A stretch of DNA of 30,152 nucleotides. Source: a virus. A model generated the notes under the pieces. That model did not search any database and was not told the origin of the DNA. It saw nothing but the letters and a program-made list of their open reading frames with translations. Positions 15,443 to 22,219 of the stretch are shown here, piece by piece. The position numbers and the translations under genes were made by a program. The first letter of the stretch is position 1, and every line of letters starts with the position of its first letter. The DNA lies in IMG/VR virus record IMGVR_UViG_3300042472_000148, positions 1 through 30,152 of that record, one strand, 5' to 3'.

Positions 15443-15611
15443 TGTAAAAGGTTACGCGATCGCCAGCACCGCAAAGACATCTATTATCATTTTGGCCCGT
15501 AACTACGTTTTTAATCTTTTGTAGCTTTTTTAAATACATTTTGCTTAACCGGTTAGGGGTTAGCAACTCTAGTATTTTGGCTATTTCTATTTGTTGAGCC
15601 TCTGTAAGCAT
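15408..15611 (-). CDS. Small protein with CxC motif, function unknown
   Basis: 67 residues if started at 15611 (MLTEAQQIEIAKILELLTPN). The upstream Met at 15677 would give 89 residues but overlaps the previous gene by 91 bases. The first half is helical, the second half has NRCLCGAGDRVTFYNEFLVW. Similar C-x-C-x-x-x-x-R-x-x-F-x-x-x-F-x-x-W endings occur in small Bacteroidota phage proteins as far as I recall. The function is unknown. It overlaps the neighbours by 25 and 35 bases. Confidence 0.55.
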   Translation of the reverse strand: MLTEAQQIEIAKILELLTPNRLSKMYLKKLQKIKNVVTGQNDNRCLCGAGDRVTFYNEFLVWYQKNS

Positions 15612-15838
15612 AGGTCCAAAGTGTGGGCGGTTAAACTTATAAGGGTAGCCGTTAAAAATTCCCCAGTCAAAGCCCAACTAACCCAAAAGCCTACGCACTT
15701 CGGACAACCGAAAGCGGCGTGTATTGGTATTGTAAGACCGTTAATAGGTAAGCGGCTAAAGATAGCATCTAAAAGTATTTGCAATGGCTCAAAATTAACA
15801 AGCCACCATGCTAGACCGACGTATATTAGTATTTCCAT
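15587..15838 (-). CDS. Membrane protein with CPKC motif
   Basis: 83 residues. The N-terminal 25 residues are hydrophobic (MEILIYVGLAWWLVNFEPLQ), a CPKC motif follows within AAFGCPKCVGFWVSWALTGE, and a further hydrophobic stretch runs to about residue 76. Membrane proteins with a CxxC just before a G-F-W segment are widespread in phages of this type, but no role is established that I know of. The start at 15838 lies only 5 bases after a -7 promoter box, so the mRNA could be nearly leaderless. Confidence 0.6.
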   Translation of the reverse strand: MEILIYVGLAWWLVNFEPLQILLDAIFSRLPINGLTIPIHAAFGCPKCVGFWVSWALTGEFLTATLISLTAHTLDLCLQRLNK

Positions 15839-15842
15839 ATTC

Positions 15843-15850
15843 CAAAAGTA
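15843..15850 (-). promoter_or_regulatory. -7 box upstream of the middle region
   Basis: On the minus strand this reads TACTTTTG, a full match to TAnnTTTG. It lies after the terminator at 15887-15908 and immediately before the start codon at 15838, so it could start transcription of the middle and packaging genes. No clear -33 TTG is visible at 17-20 bases. Confidence 0.45.
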
Positions 15851-15886
15851 TAGGTTTTTATATTCGTGTTAATATAATTTTTCAAC

Positions 15887-15908
15887 AAAAAAGCCCCAAT
15901 TAAGGGGC
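15887..15908 (-). terminator. Rho-independent terminator after the HTH gene
   Basis: On the minus strand a 5-bp stem GCCCC/GGGGC with loop TTAATT is followed by six T. It lies 21 bases after the stop of the gene at 15929-16129 and ends the recombination gene unit. Confidence 0.8.
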
Positions 15909-15928
15909 CTCTAGTAGTAGTTTACCGT

Positions 15929-16129
15929 TTAAAGTTGGTGTCTTATTATGTACTCGTCTAGTTTTATAGCCGTACTTAACGAAACGTCTTTACCATCTAG
16001 GAAATTTTGTATTTGAAAGGGGTGGAACTTACCCGTTTTTTCTTTGATTTCCTCGGCTATTTGGTTACGTGTTTTCGACTTTAAAACCTCGCGCATCTTA
16101 TTACGCAATTCTATGTCGTTTATGTTCAT
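15929..16129 (-). CDS. Small helix-turn-helix DNA-binding protein
   Basis: 66 residues. RNQIAEEIKEKTGKFHPFQI followed by IQNFLDGKDVSLSTAIKLDE has the pattern of an XRE/Cro-type helix-turn-helix: first helix about 21-28, recognition region about 35-45, last helix 51-62. Such a small protein may repress or activate phage promoters. It is the last gene before a terminator and follows the SSB-tail protein by 6 bases. No partner repressor gene is found, so a lysogeny switch is not supported. Another possibility is a host-gene regulator. Confidence 0.6.
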   Translation of the reverse strand: MNINDIELRNKMREVLKSKTRNQIAEEIKEKTGKFHPFQIQNFLDGKDVSLSTAIKLDEYIIRHQL

Positions 16130-16135
16130 AACTTT

Positions 16136-16369
16136 TTAAAATGGTAGGTCGTCGTTAAGTGGTACGGGTGGATTTGTAGGTTCTTGGGCTACGTATGGTT
16201 CGCTAAAAGATGCTGAAAAATACTTTTCCCCCGTCTTTGTGTCCTTTACCCATAGGGCAATCTCCATTTCTTTACCGTTTACCATGCACTTACCTTTGTA
16301 GTCTGGGTGGCTTTCCGTCTTTTTGTAGTTGTTCTTAAAGATCGCACCCGCGTTGTTTTTTGTTTCCAT
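16136..16369 (-). CDS. DUF736-like mini protein with SSB-like acidic tail
   Basis: 77 residues. The core (HPDYKGKCMVNGKEMEIALW, then GEKYFSASFSEPY) has the strand pattern of DUF736-type small beta proteins. The linker is rich in Pro, and the last residues are PLNDDLPF. An acidic tail ending in D-D-x-P-F is the docking peptide of bacterial single-stranded DNA-binding proteins. This suggests a role in binding single-stranded DNA or in recruiting SSB partners such as helicases and nucleases, fitting its place next to annealase and exonuclease genes. The fold assignment is by eye. Confidence 0.6.
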   Translation of the reverse strand: METKNNAGAIFKNNYKKTESHPDYKGKCMVNGKEMEIALWVKDTKTGEKYFSASFSEPYVAQEPTNPPVPLNDDLPF

Positions 16370-16373
16370 TTGT

Positions 16374-16466
16374 TTAGTTGTTTAAGTACATATAAATCCT
16401 TGCAATAATAGACAAAATTGTTACGCCTATTAAAACCTTTAAATAAATTACTGTCTTGTTTTCCAT
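16374..16466 (-). CDS. 30-residue single-helix membrane peptide
   Basis: The frame starts MENKTVIYLKVLIGVTILSI and ends with a short polar tail. About residues 6-24 form one transmembrane helix. It sits between two coding genes with only 3-4 bases to each side, so the space is used fully, which supports translation. The function is unknown. Confidence is limited because very short frames arise by chance. Confidence 0.45.
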   Translation of the reverse strand: MENKTVIYLKVLIGVTILSIIARIYMYLNN

Positions 16467-16469
16467 TTG

Positions 16470-16598
16470 TTATATATTAAAAATTAAATTGATTACTAAA
16501 ATTAAGGCTATTACTGTTACCATTATCATTGTGCCAATAGCTGCCATCTCCGCTCGGCTTTTATCTTGGCGGGTTGGTTTATATTCTTTTTGTTTCAT
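16470..16598 (-). CDS. 42-residue single-helix membrane peptide
   Basis: The frame starts MKQKEYKPTRQDKSRAEMAA with a basic N-terminus, followed by a hydrophobic helix from about residue 20 to the end (ALILVINLIF). Basic N-terminus and C-terminal helix suggest an N-in membrane peptide. Its start codon overlaps the stop of the upstream gene (ATGA), the same coupling used by several gene pairs here, which makes it more credible than its size alone would. The function is unknown. Confidence 0.5.
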   Translation of the reverse strand: MKQKEYKPTRQDKSRAEMAAIGTMIMVTVIALILVINLIFNI

Positions 16599-16822
16599 AC
16601 GTTAAAATTTAGGTCGTTGTCTTTCATTACTTGTTGCAGCATCTCTCGGCATTGTGCGAATACTTCCAACTCGGTTTCGTTTAGGTCTTTGTTTCTACTG
16701 TATCCGTGTTTCACTATCCCCCTCAACTTTTGGTCAAGGTCGTAAATTGCATCGTGCCAGTCTTCGCCTTGCATTGCGTTAAGTGCTTCGGCTTTGTTGT
16801 CGAACTCTATTGTTACTTTCAT
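16595..16822 (-). CDS. Small acidic protein of a common phage family
   Basis: 75 residues beginning MKVTIEFDNKAEALNAMQGE. The start at 16822 lies one base after the stop of the upstream gene and fits the family pattern (a beta strand, then E-A-L-x-A). The alternative start at 16861 would overlap that gene by 38 bases. The remainder is helical (DAIYDLDQKLRGIVKHGY). Proteins of this design are widespread in phages and carry no known function that I can state. Confidence 0.65.
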   Translation of the reverse strand: MKVTIEFDNKAEALNAMQGEDWHDAIYDLDQKLRGIVKHGYSRNKDLNETELEVFAQCREMLQQVMKDNDLNFNV

Positions 16823-16823
16823 C

Positions 16824-17081
16824 TTATTTAGTTCTGTTTGTAATTGCTTCTCGGTAGCCATTGCTAAACGCTTCGACTTCTACTAGCGCTATGTCTTTTT
16901 TGATGCGCTCTAGATACAAGGTGGCGTCCATTAGTTCTTCTTGTAGGTGGTTTAGCCATTGTTCTAGCGTTAGGTCGTTTCGTGTTAACGGCGTGCCGTA
17001 TTTCTTTAGCCCCGTGTTTGAGCGTTCGACGTACTTCGCTAGCACGCTTTTTACTATCTGGTCTTCTACTTCTTGTTTCAT
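16824..17081 (-). CDS. MazG-like small helical phage protein (tentative)
   Basis: 85 residues, all helical. The segment GLKKYGTPLTRNDLTLEQWL followed by NHLQEELMDATLYLERIKK is a well-conserved pattern in many phages. The HLQEE-x-x-D arrangement is reminiscent of the metal-binding helices of MazG-type nucleotide pyrophosphohydrolases, but full catalytic motifs are not visible. It overlaps the exonuclease gene by 4 bases. A role in nucleotide metabolism is only a suggestion. Confidence 0.5.
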   Translation of the reverse strand: MKQEVEDQIVKSVLAKYVERSNTGLKKYGTPLTRNDLTLEQWLNHLQEELMDATLYLERIKKDIALVEVEAFSNGYREAITNRTK

Positions 17082-17758
17082 AGGAAATTGTATAGGGTGT
17101 TAAAATACTCGCGGCAAAGTTCTACGCGCTCTTTGATTTCGGCTATTACTTGTTCGTCTTTTTCTACTTTAAAGACCTTTACACGGCGCCCTAGCGGTAT
17201 ATGGTCGAACGTGTGGCGCTTTAACACCTCGTCGCGTAGTTCTTGGCTTTCGTCCATTAGTCTAGCGTTCCAGTGTGCGCGGCGCACTTCGTCTTCAATC
17301 ATGTCCGCGGGTGTGTTGACTAAACAGTAAACTAGTAGCGCTTCGGTCTTACCCGTTAATTCAAGGTAGCCTTGCAACTGGTAGTAATAGTCTTTGGTCG
17401 GTATTTCCGTAGCAAAAAACGGAAAAGTAGTAGCGTCCCAAGAACTTTTTACGTCTAAAAGTATGTCGTTCGTGTTTACGTCCGGGGTTCCCGTCAAGAA
17501 GTCGTTTGTAAAGTGTTCGTGGTTCTTATATAAGAAACCTATTTCTAGCGCGTTTGAGGCCATTTCTATGGCTTCGTCTTCTACTAGGTTACCTTTGTCT
17601 GTGTAACGGCTTGAAAACGTCTTAATGATGCCGTATTTCGCACGTAGCACCTCTTCTTCTATGTACGTCTTTGCGGTTTGGCTTAATAACTCCCCCTTGG
17701 TGCGGGGGTTAGTCATTATTTTACCTATGGCAGAACATCGAATTTTGAAAGCTTTCAT
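17078..17758 (-). CDS. YqaJ / lambda-exonuclease-like recombination nuclease
   Basis: 226 residues. The N-terminus (FKIRCSAIGKIM) is typical of this family. Candidate PD-(D/E)XK active-site residues are Glu 60 in GNLVEDEAIE, Asp 93 in GTPDV, and Asp 102 with Lys 104 in ILLDVKSSW. The later YYYQLQGYLELTG corresponds to the family Q-x-x-x-Y helix. The enzyme would resect double-stranded ends for the single-strand annealing protein encoded immediately upstream, with which it shares a 4-base overlap. Together they form a two-gene recombination system. Confidence 0.8.
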   Translation of the reverse strand: MKAFKIRCSAIGKIMTNPRTKGELLSQTAKTYIEEEVLRAKYGIIKTFSSRYTDKGNLVEDEAIEMASNALEIGFLYKNHEHFTNDFLTGTPDVNTNDILLDVKSSWDATTFPFFATEIPTKDYYYQLQGYLELTGKTEALLVYCLVNTPADMIEDEVRRAHWNARLMDESQELRDEVLKRHTFDHIPLGRRVKVFKVEKDEQVIAEIKERVELCREYFNTLYNFL

Positions 17759-18282
17759 AGGGCGTTAAGTATATCGGTTTGACCATCGGTTAATTCAAAA
17801 CTAGCCTCTAGCTTTTCGCGTGTATAGTCGCCTTTTTGTATGGCTACTACTGCGGATTGAAAACGTTTAGCGTCTATTGGCTTTTTCTTTGGTTCGTTTT
17901 TTACTTGTTCGCCGCTTGCGTCTGTGTCTTTGTCTGTAACAAGTCCTAGGCTACTAGCTAAAGCGTAACGACGGAAATACGTAACGCCAGAACCAAAGCT
18001 TTGATAGTCATTCATGCCTTTAAGGGTTACGCTAGGAATTGCTACCATGCTTTCCATATTCTCGCCCGACTCTACGTGAAAAATAATAGTACAAATGTAG
18101 TTTTCGCCGTCTTTAGTGTGTAGGTTTTGGGTAAATCCTAGACCGTGTTTAGCTAGTAACGGGTTAATTACTTTAAAAATTGCGGGTAGATCGCTATAAG
18201 AATAGCCAAACCCTTGCGTACCTTTGTGAATTACTGGTACTTCTTGCTGAAAAGCCGCAAGCGCTTTAAATAAATGTTTCAT
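17755..18282 (-). CDS. erf: ERF-family single-strand annealing protein
   Basis: 175 residues. The N-terminal FKALAAFQQEVPVIHKGTQG and the signature YQSFGSGVTYFRRYALASSL (residues 93-112), with GLVTDKDTDA following, define the ERF superfamily. The C-terminal part is a Lys-rich linker and a helical tail. It anneals complementary strands during phage recombination and replication. It is the first gene after a strong promoter at 18313-18342 and is coupled to the exonuclease gene by a 4-base overlap. Confidence 0.85.
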   Translation of the reverse strand: MKHLFKALAAFQQEVPVIHKGTQGFGYSYSDLPAIFKVINPLLAKHGLGFTQNLHTKDGENYICTIIFHVESGENMESMVAIPSVTLKGMNDYQSFGSGVTYFRRYALASSLGLVTDKDTDASGEQVKNEPKKKPIDAKRFQSAVVAIQKGDYTREKLEASFELTDGQTDILNAL

Positions 18283-18312
18283 AACTTGTTGTTTTTAAGT
18301 GTTAACTATATG

Positions 18313-18342
18313 CAAATATATAAAGATATTCCGATATACAAA
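18313..18342 (-). promoter_or_regulatory. Promoter for the recombination genes (TTTG-N18-TATATTTG)
   Basis: On the minus strand the -33 element TTTG (18339-18342) is followed after 18 bases by TATATTTG (18313-18320). Both match the Bacteroidota promoter consensus. Transcription would begin near 18307, leaving a short A-rich leader before the ERF start codon at 18282. Confidence 0.75.
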
Positions 18343-18346
18343 CTAT

Positions 18347-18829
18347 TTAAGTAAATTTTTTTATATTTTTTATTCTGGTGGTGTACGTGTCGCTTTTGAA
18401 TACCCAGTCGCCCCAGTCTATTTCGCCTTTTTTCTTTAGTTCAGCTATTTTATAAAATTCGTCTTTTGCTAGGTAGCCTATAATATATCCGTATTTCATG
18501 CTTTTAGAAACGCTACACCATAAATAGAAGTCTGTTTTTTGTCTAGTGTTACTTGCGTCTATATTGGCGTTGAAGTCGTTTGTAGGTTCTTTATCGGTTT
18601 GTATGGTCTTAACGTCTATTTTTTTTCCGTTTATTTCTAGGTCGTAGTCGTAACTACCTACGTATTGAACGGGTTTGTTTATGGATCTCAAAAAGTGCAT
18701 AGCTATTACCTCGCCTAGCGCACCGTATATTTGGCTTTCGCCTTGCGTTATTGAATTTGTTAACGCCTTAAAATTATAAAGCTTTCTAGCTTGTAAAATT
18801 TGTTCTTCGGTTATGTCTATTTTTATCAT
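18347..18829 (-). CDS. PD-(D/E)XK nuclease-like protein
   Basis: 160 residues. A restriction-enzyme-like active site is visible: Glu 40 in YGALGEVIAMHFL, Asp 63 in YDYDLEI, and Asp 72 with Lys 74 in KKIDVKT. The next strand is DFYLWCSV. This arrangement fits a small phage endonuclease or Holliday-junction-type resolvase acting in replication and recombination. The substrate cannot be told from the sequence. It overlaps the NinG gene by 4 bases. A 60-bp A/T-rich gap with the ERF promoter follows. Confidence 0.6.
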   Translation of the reverse strand: MIKIDITEEQILQARKLYNFKALTNSITQGESQIYGALGEVIAMHFLRSINKPVQYVGSYDYDLEINGKKIDVKTIQTDKEPTNDFNANIDASNTRQKTDFYLWCSVSKSMKYGYIIGYLAKDEFYKIAELKKKGEIDWGDWVFKSDTYTTRIKNIKKFT

Positions 18830-19350
18830 TGTATTTGGTTTATTTTTTGTTTGTATACTTTTATTAGTTCTTTAAGTTCCTCGACGTCCCAGCGTTTCTC
18901 TAGGTGTGCGCGGCCTTGTAATTCTACTAATTTGTCGGCGCCTATTCTTTGTTCTATGCCTATCTGGTAGTTAAGTAGGTTGCCGGATAGGAAAGTGTTG
19001 CAATGTTCGCACTGCAAATGCACGTTGTCTTCATCAAAACGAACGTTTGAGTGGCCGCCTTGGCTGTAATAGTGACCCGCGTTCTTTTTCTTGGGTGGTT
19101 GGTTGCAAGAAATGCACGGCTTACCCTCGTCGCGTTTACGTATGTAGGTATTAAATACTTTTTGTGCGTCTTTTAGCCAGTCGGTTGTTGTTTTTAGTTC
19201 GGTTGTCCATTTCTTTTTCGTGTTTTTCCATGATGCCGTTTTAACTTCTTCTACAAAAGCCTTAACGCATTCGTCTTTTAGGCAAAATTTATGGTTGAAA
19301 CGTATAGGTTCGAACTTGTCTTTGCAATTCTTACAGCGTGGCATAATCAA
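18826..19350 (-). CDS. ninG: NinG / Rap-like recombination protein
   Basis: 174 residues (172 if the second Met, MPRCKNC, is used). The N-terminal zinc finger has Cys at 6, 9, 23 and 28. The central part contains CISCNQPP, AGHYYSQGGHSNVRFDEDN and LQCEHCNTFLSGN, which is the typical HNH-like core of NinG. NinG/Rap proteins process branched DNA and promote recombination in lambdoid phages. The protein overlaps the following nuclease gene and the upstream coiled-coil gene by 4 bases each. Confidence 0.85.
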   Translation of the reverse strand: MIMPRCKNCKDKFEPIRFNHKFCLKDECVKAFVEEVKTASWKNTKKKWTTELKTTTDWLKDAQKVFNTYIRKRDEGKPCISCNQPPKKKNAGHYYSQGGHSNVRFDEDNVHLQCEHCNTFLSGNLLNYQIGIEQRIGADKLVELQGRAHLEKRWDVEELKELIKVYKQKINQIQ

Positions 19351-19637
19351 AAATTACTTGTTTGTATTTCCATTTCTAGTTCTTTAACCCTTTCTAGTAG
19401 GTCTATGTTTCGGCTAGCTAGTATGGTGTTTTCACGGCTTAAACTTACCGCATGTTCGTGTAGTCTACTAAAAAACGAAATAGCCTCTAGCAATTCTTGT
19501 TCGCTTTTTTCTGCGCCTTGTATATAGTCCTTTGCTTCGGGTCTTGTTTTAAGTATTTGTTCACGTGCGGTCTTTATTCTTTGCTGAATAGCCCAAAGGT
19601 TAGCCCGTGTTTTTATAATTTCTAGTCCTAGTTCCAT
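19347..19637 (-). CDS. Coiled-coil protein, function unknown
   Basis: 96 residues, almost entirely helical. Residues about 5-45 and 60-90 have heptad-like Leu/Ile spacing (LLERVKELEMEIQ at the end). No motif is recognised. It lies between the methyltransferase (2 bases after its stop) and NinG. A structural or partner-binding role within the replication region is possible. Confidence 0.6.
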   Translation of the reverse strand: MELGLEIIKTRANLWAIQQRIKTAREQILKTRPEAKDYIQGAEKSEQELLEAISFFSRLHEHAVSLSRENTILASRNIDLLERVKELEMEIQTSNF

Positions 19638-19639
19638 GT

Positions 19640-20506
19640 TTATGCTTTTTTGAACACTAAAATGTTTTGGTGTACTTTAACAAGTTTTCGTGTTTTCATA
19701 TTTCCGTTAGCGCGCAGCATTGCCGTTCCGTATGCGTTTACTAAAATAGCCTCATTGTAAAACTTCATGCCGCATTTTTCAAAAGCGCGTATGGTGTCTG
19801 GCACAAAGCCAATATAGTTGCCTTGTTTATTTCTAACCTCACCCACAACAAAACAAGCTAGTCCGTCGGTTTTTAACAAGTTACATGCTTTTGCTATAAT
19901 ACTTTCGTAAGCTTGCATAAATTCATTGTATGGCATATTCGAAATATCGCCTTTCAAGTCGCTATAAACCTCAAGGTCGGCGTATGGTGGGCAACTAAAA
20001 ACAAAGTCAAATTGTTTTGTAAATCTGTTTAAAACATTGTTGCTATCGCCTACGTACCATTGCGGCTGGTTTTCTAAATTTAAAATGTCTAGCGCTTGTT
20101 CGCGGTTACTATCTATTTGTTCTTGTCGTATGTCTATACCCGTGTATTTATAACCTAGTTTATTGGCTACTATACCACGAACAGAACCACCCGCAAAAGG
20201 GTCTAGTATTTCGCCGCCATCAATACAAAACCACTTGTATAGAACTTCGCACAAGGCTGGATCAAAAATACTAGTGTCTGACATTTTAACCTCTTTACCA
20301 GCAAACATATTTGTTTTACCTTTTGAATTAAATGTAGTTGCCGTTCTACCAAGTTCACTTTTTATACCTATCGAAAGCCATGCTTTTTTTCTATTTTGCC
20401 AGTTTCCACCTTTTGTATCTAGTATTGTAAATGGTGGTTCTATAAAGCGTTCGCGTAAAATTGGGTCGGTTACTATTTCGTTTCCGAATAAATCAAAATT
20501 TTTCAT
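19640..20506 (-). CDS. DNA methyltransferase (N6-adenine or N4-cytosine type)
   Basis: 288 residues starting MKNFDLFGNEIV at 20506. This start lies one base after the stop of the upstream gene; the longer frame to 20587 would overlap that gene by 80 bases. Motif I, LDPFAGGSVRG (residues 101-111), binds S-adenosylmethionine with GIDI following at 123-126. The catalytic motif IV is SCPPY at 171-175. The order I then IV fits the amino-methyltransferases of N6-adenine or N4-cytosine type. No restriction enzyme gene is seen nearby, so it probably protects phage DNA from host restriction. The target site cannot be read from the sequence. Confidence 0.8.
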   Translation of the reverse strand: MKNFDLFGNEIVTDPILRERFIEPPFTILDTKGGNWQNRKKAWLSIGIKSELGRTATTFNSKGKTNMFAGKEVKMSDTSIFDPALCEVLYKWFCIDGGEILDPFAGGSVRGIVANKLGYKYTGIDIRQEQIDSNREQALDILNLENQPQWYVGDSNNVLNRFTKQFDFVFSCPPYADLEVYSDLKGDISNMPYNEFMQAYESIIAKACNLLKTDGLACFVVGEVRNKQGNYIGFVPDTIRAFEKCGMKFYNEAILVNAYGTAMLRANGNMKTRKLVKVHQNILVFKKA

Positions 20507-20507
20507 T

Positions 20508-21476
20508 TTAAAAAGGTGTTTTTGTTTGGTGTTCTGGTTTGTAATAACTTCCCCTATTGGCGTAAACCCGGTTTCCTTTGTAGTCAAGCATATAATATTG
20601 GTATCGGTCTACGTCTAGAAACATTTTGTAAACTCCGTTTTTTGACACGCCTTTGGGTTTACTCTTTGCTACTTTCAAATGTACTTCGTTTTTTTCTGCG
20701 CCCGTTCCGTCGCTATTTGCTAGTCCGTAAGGTGGTCGCCATGGAATTAATACGCTTAAACCTTTTCTAAACCATACTTGACCCCCGGCAAAGTCGCGTG
20801 CGCTAGGTATAGGAAAATAACTTACGTCGGTTCCGGCTATGGTTTTACTTGTTACCATTGGTTGATCGCGAACGTGGTTTATAACGCAGTTGTGTCGGCC
20901 CGTTTTACGTGCGTTTTTACGAACTTGTCCTAATATCCTACTTAAATACTTGTCTTCGCGTCCTAGGTCGCTTTGTTGGTATTCTTCGCTTAACTCATTC
21001 CACGGGTCTATTGTAGTGGTGTGAATTTTAATCCCCTCTTTGCGTTCAATTTCGTCTACTAGGTCGTAGAATTTAGTTATAGTTAGGTCTTCGTAAATCG
21101 GATCAATAACAATAAAGTGTTCATTTACAAACATTTCGGCGCTTACTTGTTCGCCGTTTGTCATTGCGTTCTGGCCTTGAACGTATGGCTTACCTATAAA
21201 CTTGTAGCAAAGTTCGGCGTATATTTCCGCTGCGCTTCCCGTTTCTGGGCTAAATACTACGTGTCGCCAACCGTGTAAACACGAAAGGTTTATAAGAAAT
21301 TCAAACCAAAGTTCGGTTTTACCGCTTGCGGGTGCTGAACCTATGTAAGTCGTACAACCTTCTTTAATTGTAAAGGGTAACATATCCCAGTCCCAACCTA
21401 TGCCTTTTCCTTTTACGTCTTTTTGTAGGCGTATTTCGAACATTTCAGAATTTAAGTTTTGTAGTCTAGTGTACAT
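20508..21476 (-). CDS. RecA-fold ATPase, DnaB-type helicase-like
   Basis: 322 residues. Walker A GSAPASGKT is at 46-54. A Walker B-like strand ends in HTTTIDPWNEL near 155. RHNCVINHVRDQP near 200 suits the motif 3 sensor strand, and VWFRKGLSVLIP lies further on. The N-terminal part lacks the DnaB primase-binding domain. The most likely role is a replicative helicase or helicase-like ATPase. It directly follows the replisome-organizer-like gene (adjacent, no gap). A RadA/KaiC-type recombination ATPase is the alternative. Confidence 0.7.
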   Translation of the reverse strand: MYTRLQNLNSEMFEIRLQKDVKGKGIGWDWDMLPFTIKEGCTTYIGSAPASGKTELWFEFLINLSCLHGWRHVVFSPETGSAAEIYAELCYKFIGKPYVQGQNAMTNGEQVSAEMFVNEHFIVIDPIYEDLTITKFYDLVDEIERKEGIKIHTTTIDPWNELSEEYQQSDLGREDKYLSRILGQVRKNARKTGRHNCVINHVRDQPMVTSKTIAGTDVSYFPIPSARDFAGGQVWFRKGLSVLIPWRPPYGLANSDGTGAEKNEVHLKVAKSKPKGVSKNGVYKMFLDVDRYQYYMLDYKGNRVYANRGSYYKPEHQTKTPF

Positions 21477-22097
21477 TTATTCCCAAATTGGTGCTGGTTG
21501 TTTGTATATAGGTTTGCTTGCGTCTACTTGTTTTTGATTCCAGCGCTTTATTCGTAGTTCTAAATTAAAACTAGTTTGCTTTTCAAAGCGCATCTTTTTG
21601 TCTTTAGGTCCGTGTTCTGTCCAATACTCGTAAAACTGTCTTACCATTTCTTTTCCGTACAATTCTACAAAAGGAACTAGACTAGAGGCAAACATTTGTT
21701 TGCGCTCTTTAATACTATCTATTTCTTTATCTTTATCTACTTCTTTAATGCTAGAGCCTGGCTTTAGCGTCGCTTTAGCCTTGCTTAAGCCACCCTTACG
21801 ACCCGACTCGCTGAGTTTCAAACGTTTAGCGGTTATTTCTTTACGCTCTAAATCTAAAAAAGAAATTACTAAAAAAGTTTTTTTCGTCTTTAAATAATTT
21901 TTTTCAATCAATTTTTCAATTAATTCTGAATTTCTTAAGCGCAGCTTTGCTTCCTCTATGGTTAGGCAATTATTTCTATTCCAGTATTCAGCGCATACGC
22001 TTATAAAAGCGCCTTGCAACTCAAAACTTTCGTAGCTTATATTTCCCGTGATCCATTCGGTCGCGTTAAATTTAAAGAATGGTAGTTCTTTGCTCAT
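21477..22097 (-). CDS. Replisome organizer-like protein (DUF1376/DnaD-type)
   Basis: 206 residues. The N-terminal domain (LPFFKFNATEWITGNISYES followed by FELQGAFISVCAEYW) is the winged-helix type found in phage replication initiators. A Lys/Ser linker follows (about 105-135). The C-terminal domain with LVPFVELYGKEMVRQFYEYW and FEKQTSFNLELRIKRW resembles DnaD-like helicase-loading domains. With the RecA-fold ATPase next to it, an initiator-helicase pair is likely. The structured RNA at 22117-22206 ends 19 bases upstream of its start codon, which may be where it is regulated. Confidence 0.65.
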   Translation of the reverse strand: MSKELPFFKFNATEWITGNISYESFELQGAFISVCAEYWNRNNCLTIEEAKLRLRNSELIEKLIEKNYLKTKKTFLVISFLDLERKEITAKRLKLSESGRKGGLSKAKATLKPGSSIKEVDKDKEIDSIKERKQMFASSLVPFVELYGKEMVRQFYEYWTEHGPKDKKMRFEKQTSFNLELRIKRWNQKQVDASKPIYKQPAPIWE

Positions 22098-22116
22098 TGT
22101 TTAATTTTTAGGCAAC

Positions 22117-22206
22117 AAAAAAGCCTCATAAATCCATCGGGTCTCACTTCGATTTCATTATAAGGCTTCAATAATTCCTCTGGGTTCTATGGTGTGAGAC
22201 CGAACC
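22117..22206 (-). ncRNA. Putative structured RNA with kissing-loop complementarity and own terminator
   Basis: Minus strand, about 90 nt. Hairpin 1 is a stem GGUUC/GAACC (22202-22206 with 22183-22187) whose 14-nt loop starts with GGUCUCAC. Hairpin 2 is an 11-bp stem with one G-U pair (22158-22168 with 22121-22131). It carries an apical stem AUCG/CGAU and a loop holding GUGAGACC (22140-22147), fully complementary to GGUCUCAC (22194-22201). Six U follow hairpin 2, so it also has the form of an intrinsic terminator. The G-U pair is a mismatch on the other strand, which supports the minus strand as the transcribed one. A -7 box lies 5 bases upstream of hairpin 1. It could be a free small RNA, or an attenuator or riboswitch leader of the replication gene at 22097. 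I recognise no known RNA family. Confidence 0.65.
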
Positions 22207-22211
22207 ATGTA

Positions 22212-22219
22212 CAAATATA
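22212..22219 (-). promoter_or_regulatory. -7 box in front of the structured RNA
   Basis: On the minus strand this reads TATATTTG, a full TAnnTTTG match. Transcription would begin near 22206, exactly at hairpin 1 of the RNA. No good -33 TTG is visible at the expected distance, so strength is uncertain. Confidence 0.55.

Noticed and set aside
15929-16129. Lysogeny repressor
   Set aside because: The protein is only 66 residues with no partner repressor, operator pairs or integrase, so it is listed only as a small HTH protein.
22117-22206. tRNA or tmRNA
   Set aside because: The hairpins lack an acceptor stem, T-loop and CCA end, and the loop-loop complementarity and U run fit a structured leader or small RNA. 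No tRNA was recognised elsewhere in the window.
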